The translations under genes were made by a program, and so were the position numbers. From Morganella psychrotolerans (GTDB taxonomy: Bacteria; Pseudomonadota; Gammaproteobacteria; Enterobacterales; Enterobacteriaceae): a DNA stretch of 64,000 nt. Positions 36,608 through 45,788 of the stretch are shown here, in pieces. The DNA lies in assembly GCF_001676055.1 (NCBI RefSeq), contig NZ_LZEX01000044.1, forward strand, positions 1 to 64,000, in the 5' to 3' direction. The notes under the pieces are model-generated. The model ran no database searches. It saw only the letters and a program-made list of their open reading frames with translations, and was not told the DNA's origin. Position 1 is the stretch's first letter; each line of letters starts with the position of its first letter.

Positions 36608-37408
36608 TGCTGAAATTTGATCAGCTTGCTATTGATGTCGCTCAGTTTAACTGGCTGAGAAAAAAAACGCTGGCAGCCGCTGCTGACGGATATCTCCCTG
36701 ACTATCCATCCGGGAGAACTGGTGGCACTGATTGGCAGCAGCGGTGAAGGTAAAAGCCTGTTACTGCAAAGTGCGCTGGGATTACTGCCGGACAATATGC
36801 GCTGCCGCGGTGCCATTTCTCTGGCAGGGGAAACGCTGACGGAAGCAACAAAACAGCGTCACCGCGGAAATACCCTGTGTTATGTGCCTCAGGGTGTCAG
36901 TGCGCTGAACCCGCTGGTGCGTGTCGGCCCGCAGCTTGAACGCGCGGCAACACTGAGCGGAATGCACGTAAAAATGCATGATGTGGCGCGTCAGCTGCAA
37001 CGTTATAATCTGCGCCCGGAGCTGACGGATGCATTTCCGAACCGGCTGTCCGGCGGAATGGCTAAGCGGGTGCTGACTTGTGGCGCAACACTGACCGGCG
37101 CGCAGTATATTTTAGCGGATGAAATAACGTCCTGGCTGGATGATGAACATGCAGGGCAATTGCTCGCGCACCTGAAAGTATTGTGCGCAGACGGGCGTGG
37201 TGTGTTGTGGGTTACACATGACCTGGCAATGGCGGCGCGTTTTGCTGACAGAATAGCCGTTCTGCGTCATGGGGTTTTACAGGAAACGCTGACCTCACAG
37301 GCATTGCTGAGCGGAGAAGGCAGCCCGTGGCTGCAATCGTTATGGGATGCATTACCGGAGCATCGTTTTCTCAATGGTACAAAACAGAACCGGCAGTGGC
37401 ACCAATAA
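36607..37408 (+). pseudogene. ABC ATPase, nickel/peptide type (YntD/NikD-like), frameshifted
   Basis: The gene starts at ATG 36607, overlapping the permease stop (TAATG), and reads MLKFDQLAIDVAQFNWLRKK before a run of eight A at 36660-36667. With seven A the reading continues RWQPLLTDISLTIHPGELVA, then Walker A GSSGEGKS, signature LSGGMAKRVL, Walker B ILADE and the H-loop THDLAMA, giving 266 residues. As written, the frame is lost in the A run. This may be sequence error, or RNA polymerase slippage on A8 could restore the frame. Only one ATPase is present in this operon; NikE-type partners are usually adjacent. Confidence 0.82.
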
Positions 37409-37863
37409 TAATGACCGGCGATCCGGATGTAATAATATGCTTTATTTTATCCGGATATGAGTATTACTGTTTTATTCGCTGAAAATCAGCGCAACGTAAA
37501 ATTTTACATTTAAATACAGTGACAAATATTTATTCTCTTATATGCGGTAACGGAAGCGCCGTATAATCTGAAAAGGAATCAAAACCTCGTTTTCTTATAA
37601 GGAGAACAGCGGTGAATGATTTATTTTTTATTATTAATTAGTTGGTTACATATTTCGCTATCAGTATTTCCGGTGGTGCGTACGCGCGTGTCCGGCGATC
37701 AGTGATGTGTTGTGCCTGAAAGATAAAATATTTTTATTTCAGGCGGATATGCACTGAAACAAAAAACGGAAACTACGGTGATACGGATGAATAAAGAGTT
37801 CCGCTCCCGTATTTTTATGGTTCTGTTTTCAATAGTCTGTTTTCAATCCATTGTGGAGGCACT
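37409..37863. other. Urease promoter and leader region
   Basis: About 455 bases. It includes a palindromic gatccggat pair near 37414-37457, a good -10 hexamer TATAAT at 37562-37567 with no clear -35, a 9-codon ORF with a strong ribosome site (37612-37641), and a 28-codon ORF that overlaps the ureA start (37787-37873). No ureR-like gene or site was found. Confidence 0.6.
37612..37641 (+). CDS. Possible 9-codon leader peptide before urease
   Basis: A GTG start (MNDLFFIIN) lies 7 bases behind aaggag. The TATAAT box is 45 bases upstream of the GTG. Such a strong ribosome site in front of a very short ORF suggests a leader peptide or translation-linked control of the urease mRNA, but there is no comparative support here. 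Confidence 0.35.
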   Translation: MNDLFFIIN

Positions 37864-37873
37864 ATGCAATTAA
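37787..37873 (+). CDS. Possible small ORF overlapping the ureA start
   Basis: A 28-residue reading, [19 protein letters not shown] then QSIVEALCN, with a basic N-terminus and hydrophobic middle. It ends 10 bases inside ureA in another frame, so its stop covers the ureA start region. The ureA ribosome site (gtggagg) lies within it. It has only a weak ribosome site. It may couple translation to ureA or may be chance. Confidence 0.3.
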   Translation: MNKEFRSRIFMVLFSIVCFQSIVEALCN

Positions 37874-38166
37874 CCCCGAGAGAAGTTGAAAAACTAATGA
37901 TTTATACCCTGGCCGATGTCGCACAGCGACGCCGGGACCGGGGCGTAAAACTGAATTACCCGGAAGCCGTCGCCATTATTACGGTGACTGCTCTGGAAGG
38001 CGCCCGGGACGGTAAAACAGTGGAAGATGTGATGAAGGAAGCCGCCACGGTTCTGACCAGAGCCGATGTAATGGAAGGCGTTGATGATTTGATCCCGAAT
38101 GTTCAGGTTGAAGCTATTTTTACCGACGGCAGCCGCCTGGTCACTGTTCATAACCCAATCAAGTAA
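37864..38166 (+). CDS. ureA: Urease gamma subunit
   Basis: The 100-residue subunit starts [20 protein letters not shown], the usual beginning of the gamma subunit. Urease hydrolyses urea to ammonia and carbamate in the cytoplasm; gamma packs against the alpha subunit. It is the first gene of ureABCEFGD, and the ureB start is 30 bases behind the stop. The ribosome site is gtggagg. Confidence 0.97.
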   Translation: MQLTPREVEKLMIYTLADVAQRRRDRGVKLNYPEAVAIITVTALEGARDGKTVEDVMKEAATVLTRADVMEGVDDLIPNVQVEAIFTDGSRLVTVHNPIK

Positions 38167-38196
38167 ACGCATAGCAAAAAGGTGAGGTTTCTTATC

Positions 38197-38619
38197 ATGA
38201 GCAATACAAAACAACCCACTCCATTAGGCGGTGTCATTTTTGCGGATACCCCGATTGAATTTAATACCGGCAAACCGGAAACAAAAATCAAGGTTCGCAA
38301 TACCGGCGACCGTCCTATCCAGATAGGTTCTCATTTTCATTTTTTTGAAGTTAACCATGCACTGGAATTTGATCGCGAAGCGGCTTACGGCAAGCGCCTG
38401 AATATTTCATCAACGACGGCTATCCGTTTTGAACCGGGCGATGAAACAGAAGTATCCCTTATTCCTTACGGCGGCAAACAGACAGTTTACGGGTTCAACA
38501 ACCTGGTGGACGGCTGGACCGGCACAAATGTGAACAGCAGCGAACGTCCGGCAAAAGTGATTGCACTGAACAATGCGGTTGCCCGGGGTTTCAGCCATAA
38601 AGCGCAAGAGAAAAAGTAA
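38197..38619 (+). CDS. ureB: Urease beta subunit
   Basis: The 140-residue subunit contains the conserved [13 protein letters not shown] and [17 protein letters not shown] stretches. At 140 residues it is longer than Klebsiella UreB (about 106) and like Yersinia and Morganella forms. ATG 38197 is preferred to the in-frame GTG 38182, because the ribosome site aaaggtgagg overlaps the latter. It is the structural partner of UreA and UreC. Confidence 0.96.
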   Translation: MSNTKQPTPLGGVIFADTPIEFNTGKPETKIKVRNTGDRPIQIGSHFHFFEVNHALEFDREAAYGKRLNISSTTAIRFEPGDETEVSLIPYGGKQTVYGFNNLVDGWTGTNVNSSERPAKVIALNNAVARGFSHKAQEKK

Positions 38620-38682
38620 TTCTCCGTACCTATGATTTCCCGGCTGTGATGCGAAAGCATCCTGAATAAAAAGGAACATGTT

Positions 38683-40401
38683 ATGCCACAGATTTCCAGA
38701 CAAGAATATTGCGGTCTGTTCGGACCGACCACAGGGGACAAAATCCGCCTGGGTGATACCGATCTCTATATCGAAATTGAAAAAGACTTACGCGGCTACG
38801 GTGAAGAATCTGTCTATGGCGGGGGTAAATCCCTGCGTGACGGGATGGGCGCAAACAACACCCTGACCAGTGACAATGGTGTACTCGATTTGGTTATCAC
38901 TAACGTGACGATTCTTGATGCCAAATTAGGGGTTATCAAAGCAGACGTTGGTGTGAAAGACGGCAAAATCGTCGGTATCGGTAAGAGCGGAAACCCGAAT
39001 CTCCAGGATGGTATTACCCCGGGGATGGTTGCCGGTGTGTCAACAGATGCCATCTCCGGCGAGCATCTTATTCTGACCGCGGCGGGTATTGATACACACA
39101 TTCACCTGATTTCACCTCAGCAGGCGTATGCAGCACTGTCCAACGGTGTAACCACCTTCTTCGGCGGTGGTATCGGGCCGACAGACGGCACCAACGGGAC
39201 AACCGTTACCGCAGGGCCGTGGAATATCCGCGCCATGCTGCGCTCACTGGAAGGTCTGCCGGTTAACGTCGGGATGCTGGGTAAAGGTAACTCGTTTGCC
39301 CGTGATCCGCTGGTTGAACAGATTATTGCCGGTGTTGCCGGTCTGAAAGTTCACGAAGACTGGGGTGCGACATCCAACTCACTGCGCCATGCCCTGCGTG
39401 TGGCTGATGACTATGATATCCAGGTCTCCGTTCACACCGACAGCCTGAACGAAGGCGGTTATGTGGAAGATACCATTGAAGCCTTTGAAGGCCGCACCAT
39501 TCACACTTACCACACAGAAGGCGCAGGCGGCGGTCACGCTCCTGACATTATCAAAGTAGTCAGCCAGCCAAACGTGCTGCCGAGCTCAACGAACCCGACA
39601 CTGCCATACGGGGTCAACAGCCAGGCGGAACTGTTCGACATGATTATGGTGTGTCATAACCTGAACCCGAACGTGCCTGCGGACGTCTCTTTTGCTGAAA
39701 GTCGTGTGCGCCCGGAAACTATTGCCGCAGAAAACGTCCTGCATGATATGGGGGCAATCTCCATGTTCTCCAGTGACTCTCAGGCGATGGGGCGCGTTGG
39801 TGAGAACTGGCTGCGCATTGTTCAGACGGCAAATGCGATGAAAGCATCGCGCGGCAAACTGCCTGAAGATGCGGCGGGGAATGATAACTTCCGCGTATTG
39901 CGCTATGTGGCAAAAATTACTATCAACCCGGCGATCGCGCAGGGGATTAGTCATGTGCTTGGATCGATTGAAGTGGGCAAAATGGCGGATCTGGTACTGT
40001 GGGATCCGCGTTTCTTTGGCGCCAAACCAAAACTGGTTATCAAAGGCGGCATGATCAACTGGGCGGCAATGGGTGATCCTAACGCTTCTCTGCCGACACC
40101 GCAGCCGGTCTTCTATCGTCCGATGTTTGGTGCGATGGGTAAAACCCTGCAGGATACCTGTGTGACCTTTGTATCTCAGGCAGCTCTGGATGACGGCGTG
40201 AAAGAGAAAGCGGGTCTGGAGCGTCAGGTTGTGGCGGTTCAGGGATGCCGGACAACATCCAAGCGTGACCTGGTCCGTAACGGTGAGATGCCGGATATTG
40301 AAGTGGATCCGGAAACCTTCGCCGTGAAAGTGAACGGGGAGCATGCAACCTGTCAGCCGATTTCGGTGGCAGCGATGAACCAGCGTTATTTCTTTGGTTA
40401 A
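38683..40401 (+). CDS. ureC: Urease alpha subunit (catalytic)
   Basis: The 572-residue catalytic subunit has the nickel ligands in context: THIHLISP, the lysine to be carbamylated in [36 protein letters not shown] and [12 protein letters not shown]. The active-site flap reads [14 protein letters not shown], with the catalytic Cys and His but Asn where Klebsiella has the next His. This is as in Yersinia and Morganella ureases, which I recall work at low pH. Neighbouring genes provide all maturation proteins. Confidence 0.98.
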   Translation: MPQISRQEYCGLFGPTTGDKIRLGDTDLYIEIEKDLRGYGEESVYGGGKSLRDGMGANNTLTSDNGVLDLVITNVTILDAKLGVIKADVGVKDGKIVGIGKSGNPNLQDGITPGMVAGVSTDAISGEHLILTAAGIDTHIHLISPQQAYAALSNGVTTFFGGGIGPTDGTNGTTVTAGPWNIRAMLRSLEGLPVNVGMLGKGNSFARDPLVEQIIAGVAGLKVHEDWGATSNSLRHALRVADDYDIQVSVHTDSLNEGGYVEDTIEAFEGRTIHTYHTEGAGGGHAPDIIKVVSQPNVLPSSTNPTLPYGVNSQAELFDMIMVCHNLNPNVPADVSFAESRVRPETIAAENVLHDMGAISMFSSDSQAMGRVGENWLRIVQTANAMKASRGKLPEDAAGNDNFRVLRYVAKITINPAIAQGISHVLGSIEVGKMADLVLWDPRFFGAKPKLVIKGGMINWAAMGDPNASLPTPQPVFYRPMFGAMGKTLQDTCVTFVSQAALDDGVKEKAGLERQVVAVQGCRTTSKRDLVRNGEMPDIEVDPETFAVKVNGEHATCQPISVAAMNQRYFFG

Positions 40402-40423
40402 CAACGTCCGGGTTAACAACGTC
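40397..40423 (+). repeat. Direct repeat at the end of ureC
   Basis: The 12-base unit gttaacaacgtc occurs twice (40397-40408 and 40412-40423). The first copy includes the ureC stop codon. It looks like a small tandem duplication at the gene end. Confidence 0.6.
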
Positions 40424-40438
40424 AGAGTTGATTGATAC

Positions 40439-40466
40439 CCCGGCAGGCAGATATTTGCCTGCCGGG
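40439..40466 (+). other. Hairpin between ureC and ureE
   Basis: A perfect 11-base stem CCCGGCAGGCA/TGCCTGCCGGG with a 6-base loop and no T run follows the ureC stop codon by 37 bases. It more likely protects or processes the ureABC mRNA than terminates it, since the accessory genes continue downstream. Confidence 0.65.
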
Positions 40467-40486
40467 CATAATAAAAAGGTAATTCC

Positions 40487-41176
40487 ATGATCCTCATTGA
40501 GCACATTCTCGGTAACGTCAAAAAAGAAACGGCGTGGGCTGAAAAAGCGAACGAAATGACAGTGGATATGCTTCTCCTCGATCAGCGGGAAGCGCAGAAA
40601 AGTCGCTGCCGTAAGCATACCCAAAACGGGCTGGATCTCGGGATAGCATTGGATCGCAATGTTCTGCTGTCTGATGGCGATGTTATCTATACCGATGATG
40701 CAACAAATACCATGGTGGTGGTTCAGATTGATCTGCGCGATGTGATGGTCATTGATCTTCAGCGTCTGCAGGGCAGTACGCCGTCAGAGCAAATCCGCAT
40801 CAGTTTCGAACTGGGACATGCGCTCGGCAACCAGCACTGGAAAGCCGTGATTAAAGAAAACAAAGTCTATGTTCCGCTGACGGTCAGTGAAAAAGTGATG
40901 GAATCGGTCATGCGCACTCATAACTTCGGCAATGACACATTTGCCTTTGTAAAAGGTGAAACTATTCTGCCGATCCTGACAAATTCAGAATCGCGTCTGC
41001 TGTTTGGTGGTGCTGAAGAAACAGATACTCATGTGCATGTTGCTCATCACCCGCGTCATGATCACGGGCATTCTCACAGCCACGATCACGGGGACGGACA
41101 CAGTCACGAGCATAGCCACGATCATAATCACGATCATGGTCACGGGCATGACCACGATCATGACCATAAGCACTGA
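40487..41176 (+). CDS. ureE: Urease accessory nickel-binding protein UreE
   Basis: UreE delivers nickel to the UreG-containing complex that activates urease. The 229-residue protein is longer than Klebsiella UreE (158), because of the family N-terminal part and a very His/Asp-rich C-terminal tail from about residue 180 ([20 protein letters not shown] and similar, ending DHDHKH). This tail should bind many nickel ions. The coding DNA of the tail is repetitive (cacgatcatgac units). ureF follows after 25 bases. Confidence 0.95.
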   Translation: MILIEHILGNVKKETAWAEKANEMTVDMLLLDQREAQKSRCRKHTQNGLDLGIALDRNVLLSDGDVIYTDDATNTMVVVQIDLRDVMVIDLQRLQGSTPSEQIRISFELGHALGNQHWKAVIKENKVYVPLTVSEKVMESVMRTHNFGNDTFAFVKGETILPILTNSESRLLFGGAEETDTHVHVAHHPRHDHGHSHSHDHGDGHSHEHSHDHNHDHGHGHDHDHDHKH

Positions 41177-41201
41177 TCAACCAGACAGGAGGGTAAGTAA
41201 G

Positions 41202-41888
41202 ATGAAAGCGTCTGATCTTATCCGGATCATGCAGTTTGGTGATTCTGCACTTCCTGTCGGTGCCTTTACCTTCTCAAACGGGGTGGAATCGGCTATCCAG
41301 ACAGGCGTTGTGCACAATGCAGAAACGCTGAAAGGCTTTGTCCGCACAGCACTGAAACAAGCAGCAAACGGTGACGGCATTGCCGTTGTCGCGGCACACC
41401 GCGCAGTAATGGCAGAAGATAATGAGGCCATTATGCGGGTGGACCGGGCGGTTAATAACCGCAAACTAAATGAAGAAGCCCGCCTGATGGCAACGCGGAT
41501 GGGCAAAAAACTGGCAGAAATATCTATCCATATTTTTGATAATCCGACTATTTCCTGGTGGCTGGCACAGATTAAAAGCGGTGCCACGCCCGGAACGCAG
41601 CCGGTCACCCAGGCGATGGTGATGGCTGTGCAGGGGATCGGTGAACGCGAAGTGGTGGTGATGCATCAGTACGGAATTGCGATGACCATCCTCAGTGCGG
41701 CAATGCGCCTGATGCGGATCACGCACTTTGAAACACAGCACATTTTATTCGAACTGAACAACGATATTGAGGCGTTCTGTGATATCGCGGCCTGCGGAGA
41801 TATTGAACAGATGTCCTCGTATGTACCGGTCATTGATGTCCTTGCAGCGGTTCATACCAAATCTTTTGTCCGCCTGTTTATGAACTGA
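41202..41888 (+). CDS. ureF: Urease accessory protein UreF
   Basis: The 228-residue protein has the UreF beginning [25 protein letters not shown]. UreF is a helical protein that acts with UreD and UreG in the activation complex and controls GTP use by UreG. ATG 41202 has caggaggg upstream and matches the family; longer in-frame readings would run into ureE. It lies 25 bases behind ureE and 32 before ureG. Confidence 0.96.
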   Translation: MKASDLIRIMQFGDSALPVGAFTFSNGVESAIQTGVVHNAETLKGFVRTALKQAANGDGIAVVAAHRAVMAEDNEAIMRVDRAVNNRKLNEEARLMATRMGKKLAEISIHIFDNPTISWWLAQIKSGATPGTQPVTQAMVMAVQGIGEREVVVMHQYGIAMTILSAAMRLMRITHFETQHILFELNNDIEAFCDIAACGDIEQMSSYVPVIDVLAAVHTKSFVRLFMN

Positions 41889-41920
41889 CAGGCGGCTGAC
41901 TTATTTTTAGGGAGTTATTC

Positions 41921-42559
41921 ATGAAAAAAATGACACGGATCGGAATCGGTGGCCCGGTAGGATCAGGTAAAACGGCCATTATTGAAGTGATCACCCCGAT
42001 CCTCATTGAACGCGGGATCAAACCCTTAATCATCACTAACGACATTGTGACCACGGAAGATGCAAAACAAGTCAAACGCACCCTGAAAGGGATCCTCGAC
42101 GAAGAAAAAATTCTTGGTGTGGAAACCGGCGCTTGTCCGCATACTGCGGTGCGTGAAGATCCGAGTATGAACATTGCCGCGGTGGAAGATATGGAAGAGC
42201 GCTTCCCGGACAGTGACGTCATCATGATTGAGAGCGGCGGCGACAACCTGACACTGACCTTCAGCCCGGCGCTGGCGGATTTCTACATCTATGTTATCGA
42301 TGTGGCCGAAGGCGAGAAAATTCCGCGCAAAAATGGCCCGGGACTGGTGCAGGCAGATATCCTTGTTATCAATAAAATCGATCTTGCACCGTATGTCGGA
42401 GCAAGTCTTGATGTGATGGAAAGCGACACTAAAGTGGTGCGCGGCAACCGTCCTTATATCCTGACCAACTGCAAAACCGGCGAAGGTGTTGTTGAGCTGG
42501 TGGACATGATCATGGACAAATTCCTGTTTACACATCAGGCGGCAGGAGCAAAAGCATGA
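41921..42559 (+). CDS. ureG: Urease accessory GTPase UreG
   Basis: The 212-residue SIMIBI GTPase carries the P-loop GGPVGSGKTA, the metal motif CPH in GACPHTAVRED, ESGGDNL and the base-recognition motif NKIDLAP. It drives nickel insertion into urease using GTP. It overlaps ureD by 4 bases (ATGA), so the two are translationally coupled. Confidence 0.97.
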   Translation: MKKMTRIGIGGPVGSGKTAIIEVITPILIERGIKPLIITNDIVTTEDAKQVKRTLKGILDEEKILGVETGACPHTAVREDPSMNIAAVEDMEERFPDSDVIMIESGGDNLTLTFSPALADFYIYVIDVAEGEKIPRKNGPGLVQADILVINKIDLAPYVGASLDVMESDTKVVRGNRPYILTNCKTGEGVVELVDMIMDKFLFTHQAAGAKA

Positions 42560-43521
42560 CACAACTGAGGGCTGAGATTACCGGGACGCCAACACGTCTG
42601 CGGGCTCATCTCTTAGGGGAAAAGGCGCCGGAAATGGTGCCTTACCAGGATGAGCCGAAGCAGATGCAAAGTGGTGCCATCGGAAAGAGCGGTTATCTGA
42701 AACTGCGGTTTGCCAAACGGGAATACCGCAGCGAACTGGCGGAAATGGAACGCCGGGTGCCGTCTCTGGTACAGCGGGCGCTGTACTGGGACGAACTGAT
42801 GCCGCAAATGCCGTGCGTAACCATGATTTCAACCTCCGGCTGCCTGTTACAGGGCGACCGGCAGGCGCTGGATCTGATTGTGGAGGAGGGGGCGTGTGCG
42901 CATGTCACTACGCAATCCGCCACCAAAATCCACATGATGGAAGCGAACTACGCCACCCAATATCAGAATGTGGTGGTGGAAGCGGGCGGCTATCTGGAGT
43001 TTTTGCCTGATCCGATAATTCCGCATCGTACGGCGCGTTTTATTACAGACACGCAGATCACGATTGATCCGACGGCAACCTTGATCTATTCCGAGATCCT
43101 GATGTCCGGGCGGAAATATCACCATCCTGACGAGCAGTTCGGGTTTGATATTTTCTCCTCAAAGATCCGCGCGCAAGATCCTGACGGAAAAGAGTTATTC
43201 GTTGAGAAATATGTGCTGGAGCCTAAAAAAGAGCCGCTGAATGTGGTGGGGGTGATGGGCGGATTTGATGTGTTCGGTAATGTCATTTTACTGACCCCGA
43301 AAGAGCATCATGCCCGGATCCTTGAGCGTCTGGAAGCGCGTTATAACACCGATGAAGAGGTCGCATTCGGGGCAACACAATTACCCAATGAATGCGGGCT
43401 GGTGTTTAAAGTGCTGGGCGTGGACAGCCCGAAAACCAAAGAAGCGGTTCGTTACTTCTGGCAGATAGCCCGGGAAGAGATCCTCGGGATAACACTGCAA
43501 AAGCCGTTCCTGTGGCGCTGA
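42556..43521 (+). CDS. ureD: Urease accessory protein UreD
   Basis: The 321-residue protein is of the UreD/UreH scaffold family. Visible parts are TMISTSGCLLQGDRQ, THVTTQSATKIH-like VTTQSATKIHMME, and the LEFLPDPIIPHRTARF stretch. UreD binds apo-urease and recruits UreF and UreG. In Yersinia, as here, ureD is the last gene of the cluster, whereas it is first in Klebsiella and Proteus. It overlaps ureG by 4 bases. Confidence 0.96.
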   Translation: MTQLRAEITGTPTRLRAHLLGEKAPEMVPYQDEPKQMQSGAIGKSGYLKLRFAKREYRSELAEMERRVPSLVQRALYWDELMPQMPCVTMISTSGCLLQGDRQALDLIVEEGACAHVTTQSATKIHMMEANYATQYQNVVVEAGGYLEFLPDPIIPHRTARFITDTQITIDPTATLIYSEILMSGRKYHHPDEQFGFDIFSSKIRAQDPDGKELFVEKYVLEPKKEPLNVVGVMGGFDVFGNVILLTPKEHHARILERLEARYNTDEEVAFGATQLPNECGLVFKVLGVDSPKTKEAVRYFWQIAREEILGITLQKPFLWR

Positions 43522-43604
43522 CGCGCCATCGGTGGTTACTCAGGGGATTGATTGTGCCGGTCATAATCAATCCCTTTGTATGGTTCACTTTCAGGAGCAA
43601 AACC

Positions 43605-44597
43605 ATGGCAGATTCAACAATCAGTCTGAACGGCTGGAATAAACTGGCGGGCTCCAATCCTGCCATCCATTTTATTGATATCACGTTGCGCGGTTGCGCG
43701 CAGGTGATGTTTCAGAATAACCCGCTGACCGGATTATTCTTTTTTGCGGCCATTTTTGCCGGCGCATACAGTGAAGGTCTTCCGGCAGTTGCCTGGGGCT
43801 GTCTGCTGGGCACAGTGGTATCAACACTGACGGCGTATATCAGCAAACTGGATACCGGCTCACTGAGCGCCGGGCTGTATGGCTACAACGGCTGCCTGGT
43901 CGGGGTGGCGTTGCCGACTTTTCTGGAAAACACCCCGTTTATGTGGGCATCCATTGTCCTCGGCAGTATTGTCGCGGTGATAGCCACAATCTCCCTGACG
44001 GATTTCCTGAAAAACTGGAAAGTTGCTGCTCTCACCGCACCTTTTGTACTGGTGACCTGGACTATCCTGCTGGCAAGTTACAGTTTCTTCGGGATCAAAG
44101 GCGTCAGCCTGCCGGAACCTGCACTGCCTGCACAGTATGTGGCTCCCGTTGACGGTATTCCGTACTCTGATCTTCTCCCGGACATCTTCCGTGGCGTATC
44201 GGAAGTATTTCTGCTGAGCAGTATCACTGTCGGCGTGCTGTTTGTTATCGGGCTGGCGGTAAGCTCTCTGTGGGCGGCGGTCTTTGCTGTGCTGGGATCG
44301 TTGCTGGCCTTTGGCGTTGCCTCTTTCCTGAAAGCAGATTTCGGCAGTGTTCACACCGGGCTTTACTCTTTCAGTGCCGTATTAACGGCGATCGCACTGG
44401 GATCGACCTTTAATAAACCCAGTTTCAAAGTGCTGGTCTATACCATCGTGGGCGTGATTTTTACGGTTTTTGTGCAGGGGGCGCTGGACGTGGTATTAAC
44501 ACCATTCGGTATCCCGACACTGACAATGCCGTTTGTCCTGGCATCCTGGCTCTTTCTTGTTCCTAATCAGGATATTATGCCGGAACACCGTCAGTAA
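43605..44597 (+). CDS. Urea channel (UT/Yut family)
   Basis: The 330-residue inner-membrane protein is of the urea transporter (UT) family, with two similar halves containing NNPLTGLFFFAAIF and, in the second half, a matching LGSTFN region. It admits urea to the cytoplasmic urease. Yersinia carries the comparable yut gene beside its urease. ATG 43605 follows caggagc; upstream in-frame codons overlap ureD. It lies 83 bases behind ureD, probably on the same transcript. Confidence 0.92.
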   Translation: MADSTISLNGWNKLAGSNPAIHFIDITLRGCAQVMFQNNPLTGLFFFAAIFAGAYSEGLPAVAWGCLLGTVVSTLTAYISKLDTGSLSAGLYGYNGCLVGVALPTFLENTPFMWASIVLGSIVAVIATISLTDFLKNWKVAALTAPFVLVTWTILLASYSFFGIKGVSLPEPALPAQYVAPVDGIPYSDLLPDIFRGVSEVFLLSSITVGVLFVIGLAVSSLWAAVFAVLGSLLAFGVASFLKADFGSVHTGLYSFSAVLTAIALGSTFNKPSFKVLVYTIVGVIFTVFVQGALDVVLTPFGIPTLTMPFVLASWLFLVPNQDIMPEHRQ

Positions 44598-44609
44598 AAG
44601 GGGAGTGAT

Positions 44610-45776
44610 ATGCTGATGAATAAATTAATGGCAGGGGTGCGCGGATTGCTGAATCTGAGAGTGATCCTGTCGTTACTGCTGCTGGCTGACGGGATAATGA
44701 TCCTGTCGCCGGTTCTGTTTTCTTACACCGGCGATATAGCCTGGCAGAATGGCGGTTTCACCGCGTGGCTGCAATCCCTCGGCTTTATGAAGCTGCTGGA
44801 TATTCCCCGCTTTATGATGGGATTACTGCTGGTGCTGCTGTCACTGCTGATGCTGACCGGAGCGCGTATCGCGTGGCTGTTCTCTCTGTTTATTCTGCTG
44901 ATCATGGCGCTGATGGATCTGGGGCTGGCGCGTGAGTATTCCGGGCAGGGCTATTTCTCTCTGGCGCTTCTGATTGCTTCCGGCTGTCTGTGGCGGAAAT
45001 TCCCGCTTCACAGTCTGACCAGCGCCGGAGTTGTTGCGATAAGCAGTGTGATCCTGCTGGTAGTCTATTCTGTGTTCGGCACACTGTATCTCGGCAACGA
45101 GTTCCAGCCGCACGTCACCGATGTGTCTTCTGCGTTCTATTTTGCCCTGGTCTGTATGACAACGGTCGGGTTCGGGGACATTATCCCGATCAGCACTGAA
45201 GCGCGGATGTTTACCCTGACTGTGGTTGTTTTCGGGATCACTATCTTTACCACATCCATTGTCTACATTGTGGGTGTTGTTCTGCGCGGCACGCGTGAGA
45301 TCGTCAAAAAGAGGTTGTTACACATGAAAGAGCACTATGTTGTCATCGGCGCGAACCCGCTGGCGGTCAATCTTTATAAAGGACTGAAAAAACGCAGCCT
45401 GGAAGCGGTTGTTATCTGTACGGCTGATCAGAAAGCCAATTTCCCGGACGGCACCATCAGTGTCATCGGTGACAGTGCAGATGCAGCCACACTGGGCAGC
45501 GCCAATGTGAAAGATGCGCGCTGTGTTATGGCGGTCAGTGACAGTGATGCGGACAACACATTCACTCTGCTGGCAGTGAAACAGCTTGCCGGTGAAGGGG
45601 TGAAAACAGTGACCATTGTCAATCAGGAAGAGAACCGCGGCAAAATGCGCCTGCTGCATGCAGACATGTCATTTTCCCTGTCACAGCTCGGCAGTGAAGT
45701 GCTGATGAAAATGCTGTGCGGTGAAAATATTGATAACAATGTCATGGCTGATATTTTATTAGCCAAAACGCCGTAA
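44610..45776 (+). CDS. Kch-like potassium channel with NAD-binding RCK domain
   Basis: The 388-residue protein has several N-terminal membrane segments, a pore with the selectivity filter TTVGFGD (near residues 185-191), and a cytoplasmic RCK/TrkA-N domain from about residue 236 (HYVVIGANPLAVNLYKGL). It resembles E. coli Kch. A methionine (MKEH) just before the RCK domain, as in Kch, could be an internal start for a free RCK domain. It starts 12 bases behind the urea channel gene, so it may be expressed with urease. A link to ion balance during ammonia production is inference. Confidence 0.88.
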   Translation: MLMNKLMAGVRGLLNLRVILSLLLLADGIMILSPVLFSYTGDIAWQNGGFTAWLQSLGFMKLLDIPRFMMGLLLVLLSLLMLTGARIAWLFSLFILLIMALMDLGLAREYSGQGYFSLALLIASGCLWRKFPLHSLTSAGVVAISSVILLVVYSVFGTLYLGNEFQPHVTDVSSAFYFALVCMTTVGFGDIIPISTEARMFTLTVVVFGITIFTTSIVYIVGVVLRGTREIVKKRLLHMKEHYVVIGANPLAVNLYKGLKKRSLEAVVICTADQKANFPDGTISVIGDSADAATLGSANVKDARCVMAVSDSDADNTFTLLAVKQLAGEGVKTVTIVNQEENRGKMRLLHADMSFSLSQLGSEVLMKMLCGENIDNNVMADILLAKTP

Positions 45777-45788
45777 GCAGATCTGCCG

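Noticed and set aside
40962-41180. Antisense and shifted readings in the ureE tail
   Set aside because: They are shadows of the His-rich codon repeats and show only Asp/Arg or Met/Val repeats.
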